A stretch of DNA of 39,522 nucleotides from Mariprofundaceae bacterium (GTDB taxonomy: Bacteria; Pseudomonadota; Zetaproteobacteria; Mariprofundales; Mariprofundaceae): positions 1 through 39,522 of the forward strand of contig JAUZQZ010000013.1 in assembly GCA_030950745.1 (NCBI GenBank). Reading direction: 5' to 3'. Shown one piece after another: positions 18,273 to 27,625 of this stretch (positions are counted from its first letter, which is position 1; every line of letters begins with the position of its first letter). Both the position numbers and the translations under genes were made by a program. Below the pieces are notes generated by a model. That model was not told the DNA's origin and did no database searches. It saw only the letters and a list, made by a program, of their open reading frames with translations.

Positions 18273-19397
18273 TCAGGCTGAACAGGTACGAATCATCTCC
18301 ACGAAACGGTCAAACAGATAATCAGCATCGTGTGGGCCGGGACTGGCTTCCGGATGATACTGTACGGAAAATACCGGTTTATCCTTCACTCGCAGACCTT
18401 CCACCGTACCATCGAACAATGAGCGGTGCGTAATTTCAACATCGGCAGGCACATGATCATCCCGCACGGCAAAGCCATGATTCTGGCTGGTAATCTCAAT
18501 TTTGCCGGTGGTTTCATCCTTCACCGGATGATTACCGCCACGATGGCCGAATTTCAGTTTGAATGTAGATAGTCCCAGCGCCTGCGACAACAACTGATGC
18601 CCCATGCAGATGCCGAAGATGGGCGTATTGGTTTCCAACAGTTCGCGGATGGTATCCACCGCATAGCCAACCGCTGCCGGATCTCCGGGTCCGTTGGAAA
18701 GAAAGATACCATTGGGATTCTGTGCCAGAATATCAGATGCAGAGGAAGATGCTGGCATCACGGTTACACGGCAATCGCGGTCGGCAAGTTTGCGCAGAAT
18801 ATTATCTTTACAGCCAAAATCCATGGCTACCACATGCCATACATCCCCGACATCACGATGATGACAGGCATCCAGGTCATAGCTGCCTTGAGTCCATCCG
18901 CTGGCCTGTTTGCGACTGACCTGCCCGGCCAGATCACGACCTTCCAGACCTTGCCAGTCACGCGTCATCGCTAACGCATCGGCCTCGCACATATCGTCGG
19001 AGCTGATCACTCCATTCTGCACACCCTGATCGCGCAAGCACCGCACCAGCGCGCGTGTGTCAATACCTGCGATACCCACCACACGCTGTAATTTTAGCCA
19101 CGTTTCAAAATCTCCCTCAGCACGATAATTGGACGTGATGCGGGCAGGTGCGCGCACGATCAAACCACGCACAGCTGCTTCAGAGGATTCTAAATCGGTA
19201 TCGTTAACGCCTACATTGCCAATGTGCGGATAGGTAAAAGTAATGATTTGATCCGTATAAGAAGGGTCGGTAAGAATTTCCTGATATCCTGTCATGGAAG
19301 TATTGAAGCAAACTTCACCAACGGTATGGCCAACAGAACCAAAGGCACGGCCTTGAAAAACCGTCCCGTTTGCCAGTACCAGCATCGCCGGTTTCAT
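18273..19397 (-). CDS. carA: Carbamoyl-phosphate synthase small subunit (glutaminase)
   Basis: Releases ammonia from glutamine and passes it to the large subunit CarB, which makes carbamoyl phosphate for arginine and pyrimidines. The 374-residue protein has the N-terminal small-subunit domain ([39 protein letters not shown]) and the C-terminal class I glutaminase domain: nucleophile Cys in [15 protein letters not shown] and the His-Glu pair in [15 protein letters not shown]. Length is typical (E. coli 382). ATG 19397 follows GGAG. Usually carB is next to carA; here the downstream gene is convergent and the upstream gene is a hybrid kinase, so carB must be elsewhere. Confidence 0.97.
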   Translation of the reverse strand: MKPAMLVLANGTVFQGRAFGSVGHTVGEVCFNTSMTGYQEILTDPSYTDQIITFTYPHIGNVGVNDTDLESSEAAVRGLIVRAPARITSNYRAEGDFETWLKLQRVVGIAGIDTRALVRCLRDQGVQNGVISSDDMCEADALAMTRDWQGLEGRDLAGQVSRKQASGWTQGSYDLDACHHRDVGDVWHVVAMDFGCKDNILRKLADRDCRVTVMPASSSASDILAQNPNGIFLSNGPGDPAAVGYAVDTIRELLETNTPIFGICMGHQLLSQALGLSTFKLKFGHRGGNHPVKDETTGKIEITSQNHGFAVRDDHVPADVEITHRSLFDGTVEGLRVKDKPVFSVQYHPEASPGPHDADYLFDRFVEMIRTCSA

Positions 19398-19462
19398 ATT
19401 TATTCAATCGCTCCAATCATGGTTGCGTGCAGACTACGAACACCCCGGTACGCTGTCGAGGT

Positions 19463-22400
19463 TTACCCTTCACCCTTCCCGTCCAGGAGTTCACGCAATA
19501 TACAACTAAGCTTGGGGATAGCTGTCGGTTTGGTAACAACACGGCAAAATTTCATGTCTCTCATCTCCTTAAGGGCCTGCTCCTCACCATAGGCGGTCTG
19601 AAATAAAATGGGCAAGTCCGGAGCAGATACACGAATCTGCAGTGCCGCATCCACACCCCCCATCTGCGGCATCACCACATCCAGTATAGCCAGACGAACC
19701 TCACTCTGATGCTCTCTGAATAGCCTGACTGCTTCTTCCCCATCGGTCGCTATCAGTACGCGGTAACCCATGGCCTCCAGTAATCCCAGAGACACTTCAC
19801 AAACCAACTTTTCATCATCAGCCAATAAAATAGTTTCACCATGCCCCTCCAGCATCTGGTCCTCCGCAGCTTGGGAGGGAGCCTCATCCTGTTTAATCAG
19901 GGGAAGAAATACATGAAAAACACTCCCCTTTCCCTCTTCACTCTCCACCTCAATAATACCATTATGGGACTGCACCGCTCCGTACACCATGGCCAGACCC
20001 AGACCTGTGCCTTCACCGACTTCCTTGGTAGTGAAAAACGGATTGAATAATTTACTGAAATATTTCTCCGGGATGCCATAACCATTGTCCTCAACTGTCA
20101 GCCGGGCATAAGGTTTATGCGGAATATCCGGATATCGCTCCCACAAAGCCTCATCCGCTTCCAGCACATTCAATGAAACACAAATCTCCGGACGGACTTG
20201 CCCGGCAACAGCGTGTCTTGCGTTGCTGACGAGATTCAGCAGCACCTGCTGTAGTAAAGTGGCATCACCCTTCACCGTACACTCAATATCCGGCACATCC
20301 AGCGTGAAACTGATATTCTCAGGAACACTGCTGCGTGCCAGCTTAAAGGTTTCTTTCAGAAAGGGGGTCAGTGCCACGGGTTGCATATCCGTCATACCCT
20401 TACGCGCAAAGGTCAATAACTGTGAAATCATTTCTGCGGCACGAAATCCTACTTGCTCGACCCGCTTCAGCTTCTCTTGCTCCTCGGGATGATCCTGAAG
20501 TTTCTCCCGTACGAGATAGACCGTGCCAAGCATGCCCGCCAGCATGTTGTTGAAATCATGCGCAATGCCGCCAGCCAAGGTTCCAATAGCTTCCATTTTC
20601 TGGGCCTGGCGGAATTGCTCTTCCAGGACCTCTTTCTCCTTTCTGTGACGCAACACTTCCACACCAAAGGCCACATCACTGGCCAGTTCTTCCAGAAGAT
20701 TTATCTCATCAGCATGAAATGCCTCTGGTTCAGAGGCATAAATATTCAGTACCCCCATCACGTTTCCATCAATCATCAGAGGAAAAGCAGCACAGGAAGC
20801 ATAACCGTGCCGGACAGCCTGGTCGCGCCAAGGCTGAAATGTCGGATCCTGAAGAATATTCTGGCATACAATAGTTTTCTTTTCACGAATTGCCCGTCCA
20901 GATGGACCTCTGCCAAACTTATCGTCTGCCCATGAGATATGGGCCGATTTAAGATAGCTATCCCCAAAACCTGCCTGACTAATGGGGACAACACGACGCT
21001 CATCATTATGCTCCGCTTCGCCCACCCAGACCATTCTGTATCCACCTTCATTTACAATGAGTGTACAAATAGTTTCGAGTAACCGCTGCTCATCTGATAC
21101 GCGAACCAGTGCCTGATTACAGTCGCTGATCATGCGTAAGGTACGGTTCACTCTGCGTAATTGTTCTTTTGCTCGTTTGCGTTCAGTAATATCATGCAAT
21201 GTGCCAATGATCTTTATTGGCTTACCATTAGCATCACGAATTAGTTCGGCTTGCGAGTGTGTCCACATAATTGAGCCATCCGGGCGCACGATACGATGCT
21301 CAATATCATATACCTGCTCACCACGCATCACCAAATCAAGCCTCTTTTGCACTAGCTCCAGATCATCCGGATGCACGTGGCTCACGAGTTCGAGCATCGT
21401 CTCAACTTTCCCTTTTTCAATCCCATACATACGGCAGGTTTCATCGGACATGTAAATCTGTTCTGTTTCCAAATCCACCTCAATAAACCCTATGTGAGCT
21501 ATTCTCTCAGCTTCCAGCAATCGGCTTTCATTCTTCTTCAGCGCTTCCTCGGCCCGCTGGCGTTCGGTGATGTCCCGGAACACACCCTGAATCAGCACCC
21601 TTCCTTCCGTCTCAATTCGGCAGGCACTGACATTCACAGGTATTTTATGACCATCGCTGTGCTGGATGATAATGTTATCATTGACCGCTTCCCCTGATAC
21701 CACACGGGCTCGAAACCGCTCTCTATAGGCCTTGGCGTCTTCAGGCGGGTGAAGCATGCTCTGGTGCATGCCAATCAGCTTCTCGTGAGGCAAACCAACC
21801 AGTTCCTCCGCGCGATGATTGGTCTCAACAATAGTGCCGGTATCAGCGTCAGCGATAAAAATAGCATCATTGCTATTTTCAATCAGAGTCCGGTACTTCT
21901 TCTCACTGGATCTCAAAGCATTTTCGGCCTGCTTCCGTTCGGTAATGTCCAGTAGTGTTCCAATAATTGCCGGCTTCCCCTGGTGGCGCGTAAACGAACC
22001 GAAGGCCTCGACCTCAATGATGCTTTTATCCCTGGTAATCCCTCTGAATGTGTAGTGGATACTTTCCTCTTTACTTTCAATCCGCTTGCGTATGTTTTCG
22101 GAAACTAACGGCCAGTCTTCCTCAAGGGTCAGGTGCTTCGGCCCAAAGTGATTGATCATTTCATCCTCGGAATAGCCAAATATCTTCGCCAGCATGGGAT
22201 TAACGTATTTGAATATATTGTTCTGAATGATGTAAATGCCCACCAGCGATTTAACTGCCATGTCCCTGAATTTTTCTTCCGATTGTTTGCGTTTGCTAAT
22301 ATCATTCATGGAAACCAACAGACGGCTCCATGTATCCTCATGTCCCGGCATGATCGAAATACGTATCAGGATATGAACCGGTTCCCCGGTTAACGTTTTC

Positions 22401-22759
22401 GTTACTGCCTCACTGGCAACGCTACTTTTGCCATCGGCCAGAGCAATCAACTCTTCCCTGAATACCTCATAGGACTCTTCAGTAAAGGTTTTGTCTATCC
22501 CCTCAAAAAGATGTTTCTCGCTATCGGCTCTATACATATCCAGCGTGGCCTTATTAACTTGAATGACTTTGACCGCCTTTGCACATGCGCTGACTACTTG
22601 CGGATGGCTTTCAAAGTGTGCTCTCAAATTATCCACCCCGGAAGCACGTAACTGGTCAATAATCTTTTTTACATCTGATAAATCCTCTACCCATAAAGAA
22701 ACAGGAGCCGCATCAAATATGTGCCGAAACTCATTATCCGGAGATTGACGCTCATTCAT
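19463..22759 (-). CDS. Soluble multi-PAS/GAF hybrid sensor histidine kinase
   Basis: A 1098-residue cytoplasmic kinase with no membrane segment. Order by eye: PAS-like domains at about 8-157, 161-275 ([20 protein letters not shown]), 283-400 ([20 protein letters not shown]) and 408-528 (PAS with [22 protein letters not shown]), each ending in a DITER-type linker; GAF domain at about 553-702 ([29 protein letters not shown]); H-box [15 protein letters not shown] with phosphorylated His near 734; ATPase domain with [20 protein letters not shown] and [13 protein letters not shown]; receiver at about 974-1093 with phosphorylated Asp near 1027 (AILDVVMP) and Lys in VVTKP. It lies 38 bp after fumC and 65 bp before carA. 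Ligands are unknown; the PAS and GAF domains could bind small molecules or gases. The start ATG 22759 follows GAGGAT. Confidence 0.94.
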   Translation of the reverse strand: MNERQSPDNEFRHIFDAAPVSLWVEDLSDVKKIIDQLRASGVDNLRAHFESHPQVVSACAKAVKVIQVNKATLDMYRADSEKHLFEGIDKTFTEESYEVFREELIALADGKSSVASEAVTKTLTGEPVHILIRISIMPGHEDTWSRLLVSMNDISKRKQSEEKFRDMAVKSLVGIYIIQNNIFKYVNPMLAKIFGYSEDEMINHFGPKHLTLEEDWPLVSENIRKRIESKEESIHYTFRGITRDKSIIEVEAFGSFTRHQGKPAIIGTLLDITERKQAENALRSSEKKYRTLIENSNDAIFIADADTGTIVETNHRAEELVGLPHEKLIGMHQSMLHPPEDAKAYRERFRARVVSGEAVNDNIIIQHSDGHKIPVNVSACRIETEGRVLIQGVFRDITERQRAEEALKKNESRLLEAERIAHIGFIEVDLETEQIYMSDETCRMYGIEKGKVETMLELVSHVHPDDLELVQKRLDLVMRGEQVYDIEHRIVRPDGSIMWTHSQAELIRDANGKPIKIIGTLHDITERKRAKEQLRRVNRTLRMISDCNQALVRVSDEQRLLETICTLIVNEGGYRMVWVGEAEHNDERRVVPISQAGFGDSYLKSAHISWADDKFGRGPSGRAIREKKTIVCQNILQDPTFQPWRDQAVRHGYASCAAFPLMIDGNVMGVLNIYASEPEAFHADEINLLEELASDVAFGVEVLRHRKEKEVLEEQFRQAQKMEAIGTLAGGIAHDFNNMLAGMLGTVYLVREKLQDHPEEQEKLKRVEQVGFRAAEMISQLLTFARKGMTDMQPVALTPFLKETFKLARSSVPENISFTLDVPDIECTVKGDATLLQQVLLNLVSNARHAVAGQVRPEICVSLNVLEADEALWERYPDIPHKPYARLTVEDNGYGIPEKYFSKLFNPFFTTKEVGEGTGLGLAMVYGAVQSHNGIIEVESEEGKGSVFHVFLPLIKQDEAPSQAAEDQMLEGHGETILLADDEKLVCEVSLGLLEAMGYRVLIATDGEEAVRLFREHQSEVRLAILDVVMPQMGGVDAALQIRVSAPDLPILFQTAYGEEQALKEMRDMKFCRVVTKPTAIPKLSCILRELLDGKGEG

Positions 22760-22797
22760 TCGAAAGAATCCTCAACCACGCATGAAGCAAGTTCATA

Positions 22798-24195
22798 TTA
22801 GGCATGCGGATATAGCATTGATGAGGGATCAAGCAGCACATTTAACTCATCCTCCGGCAAAACATTCATGTCCAGACATATCTGGCGTACCGTTTTACCC
22901 TCGATAATTGCCTGTTTGGCAATCTCTGCCGCCTTATTATAGCCGATTTTTGGGGTCAGTGATGTCACCATACTCATGCTCCATTCGATCTGCTCGGCAC
23001 ACCTTTCAATGTTGGCTTGCAGCCCGGCAACACACTTGTCAGCAAACATACGCACGGCGTTCGCCAAAAGCCGTTCCGATTCAAGCAGGTTATGTACCAT
23101 CACCGGCAGCATCACATTCAGGTCAAGCAAACCGGAACTACCGGCGAAAGCAATCGTCACATCATTGCCGATAACCTGGGCGCAAACCTGTGCCAACGAT
23201 TCGGCTATCACCGGATTGACCTTGCCGGGCATGATTGAGGACCCGGGCTGCACAGCAGGTACGGTAATCTCTCCAATGCCGCAGCGCGGGCCAGCATTCA
23301 GCAGGCGCACATCGTTGGCGATCTTGAGCAGCGAAACAGCCACCGTTTTCAGCGCGCCGGATAATTCTACCGCCGCATCCTGCGCCGCCTGCGCCTCGAA
23401 ATGATTGGCTGTCTCAGCAAACTTTATACCGTAGGATGTGGACAGCTCCGCCGCTATGCGCGCCCCGAATTCAGGATGGGTATTGAGCCCGGTACCGACC
23501 GCCGTACCACCCTGTGCCAATTCGGTGATACGTGGAAGCACCGCTTCCAGCCGCGCAGTGCCAAGCTCCACCTGCCGCGCCCAGCCGGCAATCTCCTGCC
23601 CGAGCGTGATGGGCGTTGCATCCATCAGGTGGGTGCGGCCAATCTTCACCACATCGCTCGTTTCCTGCACCTTTTCGGTCAGGATATCGTGCAGATGGAT
23701 CAACGCTGGAGTCAATTCGTGAACAAGTAAATCAACCGCCGCGACATGAATAGCCGTTGGGATTACATCATTGGACGACTGACCCATGTTCACATGATCG
23801 TTCGGATGCACGGTAATATCGGCATCCAGTTGTGCGCAGCGGTGAGCGATCACCTCGTTGGCGTTCATGTTTGTGCTTGTTCCCGACCCCGTCTGGAAGA
23901 TATCCAGCACCATATGGTTATCCCATTGTCCTTCGGCGAGTTCGCTTGCTGCCTGTGAAATCAGCTGCACACGTCGGCCATCAAGTTTGCCCAGCGCTCC
24001 GTTGACTCCCGCTGCCGCCTTCTTGATATTTCCCAGCGCCTTGATGAATTCGCGCGGAAAACGAACGCCTGAAACCGGGAAATTCTCGACCGCACGTGCT
24101 GTGGATGCACCGTACATCGCATCCGCCGGCACATGCATCTCTCCCATCGAGTCATGCTCAATACGAAAAGCAGGTCCCTGATTCTTCTGATTCAT
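22798..24195 (-). CDS. fumC: Fumarate hydratase class II
   Basis: Interconverts fumarate and malate in the citric acid cycle; an oxygen-stable, iron-free homotetramer. The 465-residue protein has the family signature GSSIMPGKVNP and the segments GSGTSTNMNANEV, HPNDHVNMGQSSNDVIPTA, GRTHLMDATPITLGQE and GGTAVGTGLN. The start is ATG 24195, preceded by GGGAGGA at good spacing and overlapping the phosphatase stop by ATGA. A frame-compatible ATG at 24216 inside the upstream gene lacks such a site. Coupling of a citric-acid-cycle gene to a stress-signalling phosphatase is unusual. Confidence 0.96.
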   Translation of the reverse strand: MNQKNQGPAFRIEHDSMGEMHVPADAMYGASTARAVENFPVSGVRFPREFIKALGNIKKAAAGVNGALGKLDGRRVQLISQAASELAEGQWDNHMVLDIFQTGSGTSTNMNANEVIAHRCAQLDADITVHPNDHVNMGQSSNDVIPTAIHVAAVDLLVHELTPALIHLHDILTEKVQETSDVVKIGRTHLMDATPITLGQEIAGWARQVELGTARLEAVLPRITELAQGGTAVGTGLNTHPEFGARIAAELSTSYGIKFAETANHFEAQAAQDAAVELSGALKTVAVSLLKIANDVRLLNAGPRCGIGEITVPAVQPGSSIMPGKVNPVIAESLAQVCAQVIGNDVTIAFAGSSGLLDLNVMLPVMVHNLLESERLLANAVRMFADKCVAGLQANIERCAEQIEWSMSMVTSLTPKIGYNKAAEIAKQAIIEGKTVRQICLDMNVLPEDELNVLLDPSSMLYPHA

Positions 24196-25892
24196 GATTC
24201 CTCCCGCTGTAGACATAACAGTGTAATATCATCTTCCTGAGTTGTCTGGCCAAACAGTTTCAGTGTTCTAAGCAAATCCTCCGGCAAATCCTCCAGTGAA
24301 GACCCCCGATGGATGGTAAGCCAATCGGCCAAACGTTGATCACCAAACATTTCCCCACCCATATCTCCTCCTATAACGCTATGTGTTTCGGTCACACCAT
24401 CCGTATAGGCCAGCAGCAAATCTCCCGGTTGCAGTTCGATCCTTTGCGGCTCGATTCCGATCTCCGGCAACAGCCCCAATGGGGGTGTGGAAGCATGCAG
24501 GCGTTCCACACCTGATTTCCTCAATAGCATGGGCGGCACGTGTCCTGCATTCAACCACAGCAGGGAGTGACTTTGCGGCTGTAGCTTGGCCATGAACAAC
24601 GTGACAAACCGTCCTCCTGCGAGAGTTCGGCAGAGTGCTTTGTTGATATAATCCACTGCTTTTTCAAAAGGGACGTTTTCAGCCGCCAGCACATGCAGCA
24701 TAGCCTGCAGGTTGGCCACGGTCAGCGCCGCCGGATAACCTTTTCCCGCCACATCGGCAATCACCAGCCACATACGTCCATCAGGCAAGATAATAAAATC
24801 ATAATAATCACCACCCACGGAGTAGCAGCTTTGCTCGAATGCACAAAAAGTATATCCGGGAATATCGGATGGTGCTTCCGATAACAACCCCTGCTGAATT
24901 TCCTCGGCAATGGCCAACGAATCCTTCAGTGCCTCACGTTCCTTCAGTCCCTGCAATGCAGTATTTAAGCCACTGGCAAGTTCTCCCAAATCATCATCCG
25001 TCAACACCGGAACGGTTGCATCAAAACGGCCATGCCGAAGATGTTGCAGGCCCTTGGCCAGTTCGTTGGTTACCAGCTTCAATGAATGACTCATCAGAAA
25101 CACCAGCCATATACTGGCCAGAATATATATGGTGAAAAGTACCAGCCCCTGCGATGCTATAAAGTGTTCTTCCGCCTCAACCTCTGTTCCGGCAACCAGA
25201 AAAATAAAAGCCGCGAGTAAGCTGGCTGGAATCAATCCGGTCACCATAAAAACCAACCATGGCCTGTGGGATGAATCCGTCAGTGAATACACGGGACTCC
25301 AGTTACCGGATGTATTTGCAGGTGCTGTATTTGGTGTCTGGGAAAGCCTTAGAATGAGGCCGTAGTGAACAGTTATAGCAACGCCGAGGGCTGGTGCCAA
25401 TACCAGTGTACTGAAATAAACGCTCAATACCAGAGAAATGACTATGCGGAAGGTCAGTGGTGCATTGCCAGAAAGTTCGGACAACACCAGTAGCAAAATT
25501 ATCAAACAGGTGCCAAAAATTGCTCCCGTCACGAAATATGCCTTCAAAGCACGCCATGGCAATTGGGCCATCATGGCATAATCCAGTCTGGATTGCCCGG
25601 TCCCGAGGCTCTGATGACGCATAATATGGGACATGGGCCAATATACCCACGCCGCAGCCAGAATGAAAAATAACAGAAACAGGGATAAATCTATACCGGA
25701 AGTCCGGAGAGAAAGCCCAAGAAAGTCACTGTTCCCAGTCAACCTCATGGTAATTTGTGCAATCAGGAACAGTAACGGCAAGGGCCACAAATGTAGAATA
25801 TAGCGGACAGTGGTGGCGTGTCTGAATTTTGATTGAATCATGGACATGCTTGAAGAGTAAAGCTCTATGACTCTTGGCACAAACCTGATCAT
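24192..25892 (-). CDS. Membrane-bound SpoIIE/RsbU-type serine phosphatase with HAMP domain
   Basis: A 566-residue PP2C-like phosphatase. About six membrane segments fill residues 30-270, a novel-looking sensor region without a large periplasmic domain. A HAMP-like linker follows (about 270-320, with LGELASGLNTALQGLKERE), then the catalytic domain (about 345-564) with the metal-binding GGDYYD and DVAGKG, LNAGHVPPMLL, TPPLGLLPEIG, AYTDGVTE and the final DDITLL. Such proteins dephosphorylate anti-sigma-factor antagonists and so release stress sigma factors, or act in c-di-GMP-independent signalling; no antagonist or anti-sigma gene is nearby. The start is ATG 25892 with GGAG six bases upstream; the frame continues to a TTG at 25904. 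It overlaps fumC by four bases. Confidence 0.88.
   Translation of the reverse strand: MIRFVPRVIELYSSSMSMIQSKFRHATTVRYILHLWPLPLLFLIAQITMRLTGNSDFLGLSLRTSGIDLSLFLLFFILAAAWVYWPMSHIMRHQSLGTGQSRLDYAMMAQLPWRALKAYFVTGAIFGTCLIILLLVLSELSGNAPLTFRIVISLVLSVYFSTLVLAPALGVAITVHYGLILRLSQTPNTAPANTSGNWSPVYSLTDSSHRPWLVFMVTGLIPASLLAAFIFLVAGTEVEAEEHFIASQGLVLFTIYILASIWLVFLMSHSLKLVTNELAKGLQHLRHGRFDATVPVLTDDDLGELASGLNTALQGLKEREALKDSLAIAEEIQQGLLSEAPSDIPGYTFCAFEQSCYSVGGDYYDFIILPDGRMWLVIADVAGKGYPAALTVANLQAMLHVLAAENVPFEKAVDYINKALCRTLAGGRFVTLFMAKLQPQSHSLLWLNAGHVPPMLLRKSGVERLHASTPPLGLLPEIGIEPQRIELQPGDLLLAYTDGVTETHSVIGGDMGGEMFGDQRLADWLTIHRGSSLEDLPEDLLRTLKLFGQTTQEDDITLLCLQREES
24199..24205 (-). promoter_or_regulatory. Ribosome binding site that sets the fumC start
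   Basis: GGGAGGA on the minus strand ends three bases before ATG 24195. It selects this ATG over the in-frame ATG at 24216 and lies in the last codons of the upstream phosphatase gene. Confidence 0.8.
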
Positions 25893-26029
25893 CACTTTCT
25901 CCAAACCACACAGGAAGAGATCAGGTCTTAAGAGCCACTTGCAAAACTCATGAGCGGCAATCGGCTCTTAATTCGTGCTTTTTTTACCCAATAATCAAAA
26001 AAAATGAGAGACAGACTCGATTGATCTGC
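25893..26029. other. Gap between the phosphatase and the small lipoprotein
   Basis: Apart from the shortened foldback element at 25932-25967, this stretch shows a T-rich minus-strand tract after the lipoprotein stop (about 25998-26005) without a convincing stem. A promoter for the phosphatase gene should lie here but I cannot place it. Confidence 0.5.
25932..25967. mobile_element. Shortened foldback element, copy 3 (36-bp deletion derivative)
   Basis: This is GAGCCACTTGCAAAACTC plus the next bases of the 161-bp element up to AATCGGCT, closed by the terminal C. In the full element GGCT occurs both there and at the right end; deletion of the 125 bp between these two copies gives exactly this remnant. 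TTAA lies on both sides (25928-25931, 25968-25971), a likely target duplication, so it inserted separately from copies 1 and 2. Confidence 0.7.
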
Positions 26030-26170
26030 TTAGTCATCACCACCGTGCCTTTCATGTTCTCCACCACCATAATGGGGATAGTCGATATCGAACGGCTCAT
26101 AGATTTCGCAACCGGCTATAACGAACGTTAGTATGAGTAAGGCCAAAACCGACATTATTCTCTTCTTCAT
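26030..26170 (-). CDS. Small lipoprotein, 46 residues
   Basis: A short gene with strong signs of being real: GGAGGGTGAA directly before ATG 26170, a lipoprotein signal peptide MKKRIMSVLALLILTFVIAGC with basic start, hydrophobic core and lipobox V-I-A-G-C (Cys21 is the lipidated residue), and a mature part of only 26 residues: EIYEPFDIDYPHYGGGEHER then HGGDD. The mature peptide is acidic and rich in His, Gly and Tyr, so it might bind metal, but no family is recognised. Residue 22 is Glu, not the inner-membrane retention Asp of enteric bacteria, so it may go to the outer membrane. It lies downstream of ppk2 on the same strand, separated by 81 bp. Confidence 0.75.
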   Translation of the reverse strand: MKKRIMSVLALLILTFVIAGCEIYEPFDIDYPHYGGGEHERHGGDD

Positions 26171-26251
26171 TTCACCCTCCAGTGTGACTTAGGTGTAGCA
26201 GATGTTTTTTCCCTTAGTATTTTCCACAATAAATCATTTGATCCATTCACT

Positions 26252-27061
26252 TTAGTAAACCTCAGGCACAAAATGCTGCTCTTCCATATCCGGTCTTTTA
26301 TAGTCGGGCGGTTCCCGACGAGCCGGAAGCGGTGCTGGAGCGGGCATGATGTCCTGATATGGAGTGGCCTGTAGAATATGGCTCAGGCAATTCAGCCGTG
26401 CCCGCTTCTTGTCATCCGCATGTACCACATTCCAGCGAGCCTCCTCGATGTCGGTATAAAAAAACATTTCATCCTTGGCTTTTGAGTATTCCACCCATCG
26501 ATCCCTGGATTCCAGATCCATGGGGCTAAGTTTCCAGTGTTTGGTCGTGTCCGTGGCCCGCTTCTGAAAACGTTTCTCCTGCTCGGCATCACTGACCGAG
26601 AACCAGTATTTGAGAAGAAGAATCCCCGAACGCACAAGCATGCGCTCAAACTCAGGGCAAGAACGTAAAAACTCACGGTACTCTTTGTCGGTGCAATAAC
26701 CCATCACGCGCTCTACTCCGGCCCGATTGTACCAACTGCGGTCAAATACGACGATTTCACCTGCGGCAGGCAAATGCTGGACATAGCGCTGAAAATACCA
26801 CTGTGTTTTTTCCCGATCCGAGGGTGCGGGCAACGCCACCACATTACATCCGCGTGGATTCAGCGGGTCCAGAAGGCGCTTGATGGTACCGCCCTTGCCG
26901 GCAGCATCCCGTCCCTCAAAAACAATGACAATACGCAGACCCTGATCCTTGACCCAGTATTGAAACTTAACCAGTTCCTCGTCGAGCCTGGCCAAAGCCT
27001 TTCTATATTCCTTATCGGAAATTTTTTTGTAATGCCGAGTATCTACTATGTGTCCGGACAT
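26252..27061 (-). CDS. ppk2: Polyphosphate kinase 2
   Basis: Uses polyphosphate to phosphorylate nucleotides (typically GDP or ADP), or the reverse. The 269-residue single-domain protein has Walker A GRDAAGKGGTIKRL near 50-63, Walker B-like EIVVFDRSWYNRAGVERVMG, the lid region KRATDTTKHWKLSPMDLESR, and the segment WNVVHADDKKRARLNCLSHI. The start chosen is ATG 27061, with GGGGGAAG upstream; the frame continues to a TTG at 27088. Class (I, II or III) cannot be fixed by eye, though the length and single domain fit class I. No ppk1 or ppx is nearby. Confidence 0.94.
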   Translation of the reverse strand: MSGHIVDTRHYKKISDKEYRKALARLDEELVKFQYWVKDQGLRIVIVFEGRDAAGKGGTIKRLLDPLNPRGCNVVALPAPSDREKTQWYFQRYVQHLPAAGEIVVFDRSWYNRAGVERVMGYCTDKEYREFLRSCPEFERMLVRSGILLLKYWFSVSDAEQEKRFQKRATDTTKHWKLSPMDLESRDRWVEYSKAKDEMFFYTDIEEARWNVVHADDKKRARLNCLSHILQATPYQDIMPAPAPLPARREPPDYKRPDMEEQHFVPEVY

Positions 27062-27131
27062 AAACCACTTCCCCCGTTTGCCTGACAACAGGATTGTACG
27101 CAGCGAATGAGAAAAGATAAACCAACCCGAT

Positions 27132-27168
27132 AATAAAAAACCCGCCAGCTTTGCAACTGACAGGTTAT
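27132..27168 (-). terminator. Possible rho-independent terminator upstream of ppk2
   Basis: On the minus strand CCTGTCAG pairs with CTGGCGGG (two G-U pairs) around an 8-base loop, and AACC/GGTT extends the stem, followed by TTTTTTATT. It would stop transcripts coming from the rpoC side before ppk2. Confidence 0.6.
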
Positions 27169-27196
27169 ATGAAATAAAGAAAACAGTGTTTTACTT

Positions 27197-27357
27197 GAGC
27201 CACTTGTAAAACTCATGAGCGGCAATCGGCTTCCCCACTTCGGCCCATTTCCGAGCTGGAATTTCGGTCCATGGAACCACCATGCACCTCATTCCACCCC
27301 GAAAATGGACTCAAAGTGGGATTGCCGCTCATCCACCCAGAGTTTTGCACGTGGCTC
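27197..27357. mobile_element. 161-bp foldback (MITE-like) element, copy 2
   Basis: Same length and about 97% the same as copy 1 by eye (differences such as CTTGTAAAAC for CTTGCAAAAC and GCACGTGG for GCAAGTGG, both in the terminal repeat). The flanking bases (ACTT left, GAAG right) show no target duplication, so either one flank has changed or two elements recombined. It lies between ppk2 and the rpoC terminator. No coding capacity of its own. Confidence 0.8.
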
Positions 27358-27516
27358 GAAGGGTTCTTTAATACCAGCACCCAACTCACTGGAGTTGCTC
27401 TTGGTAGTTGAATCCGCGCAATATATGCCGAAATCCTTTGCTTCATCTGGCATCCCGGCAAAACCTTCATCATCAATACGGTAGCACCATACAGAGCAAA
27501 CTATTACATCCCGCAT
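27289..27516 (-). CDS. Doubtful short open frame running into the foldback element
   Basis: From ATG 27516 the minus strand encodes 75 residues. The first 53, MRDVIVCSVWCYRIDDEGFA and on to KEPFEPR, lie outside the element and look protein-like with balanced composition; the rest is read from the element. A TAG stands directly before the ATG and no good ribosome site is seen. It may be a remnant of a gene cut by the insertion or a chance frame. No family recognised. Confidence 0.25.
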   Translation of the reverse strand: MRDVIVCSVWCYRIDDEGFAGMPDEAKDFGIYCADSTTKSNSSELGAGIKEPFEPRAKLWVDERQSHFESIFGVE

Positions 27517-27584
27517 CTACATCCAATATCAGTTCTTAGGCTAAAGCACCAACTGAACAAGACAGATTAACCCTTTTGCGAGAC

Positions 27585-27624
27585 AAAAGAGCAGGTGTCA
27601 AGTTGAACACCTGCTCTTTTTTTT
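27585..27624. terminator. Strong bidirectional terminator after rpoC
   Basis: GAGCAGGTGT (27589-27598) and ACACCTGCTC (27607-27616) form a perfect 10-bp stem with an 8-base loop. Read on the minus strand, after rpoC, it is followed by TTTTGTC; read on the plus strand it is followed by eight T. It ends the rpoBC transcript and would also stop antisense transcription into rpoC. Confidence 0.9.
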
Positions 27625-27625
27625 G

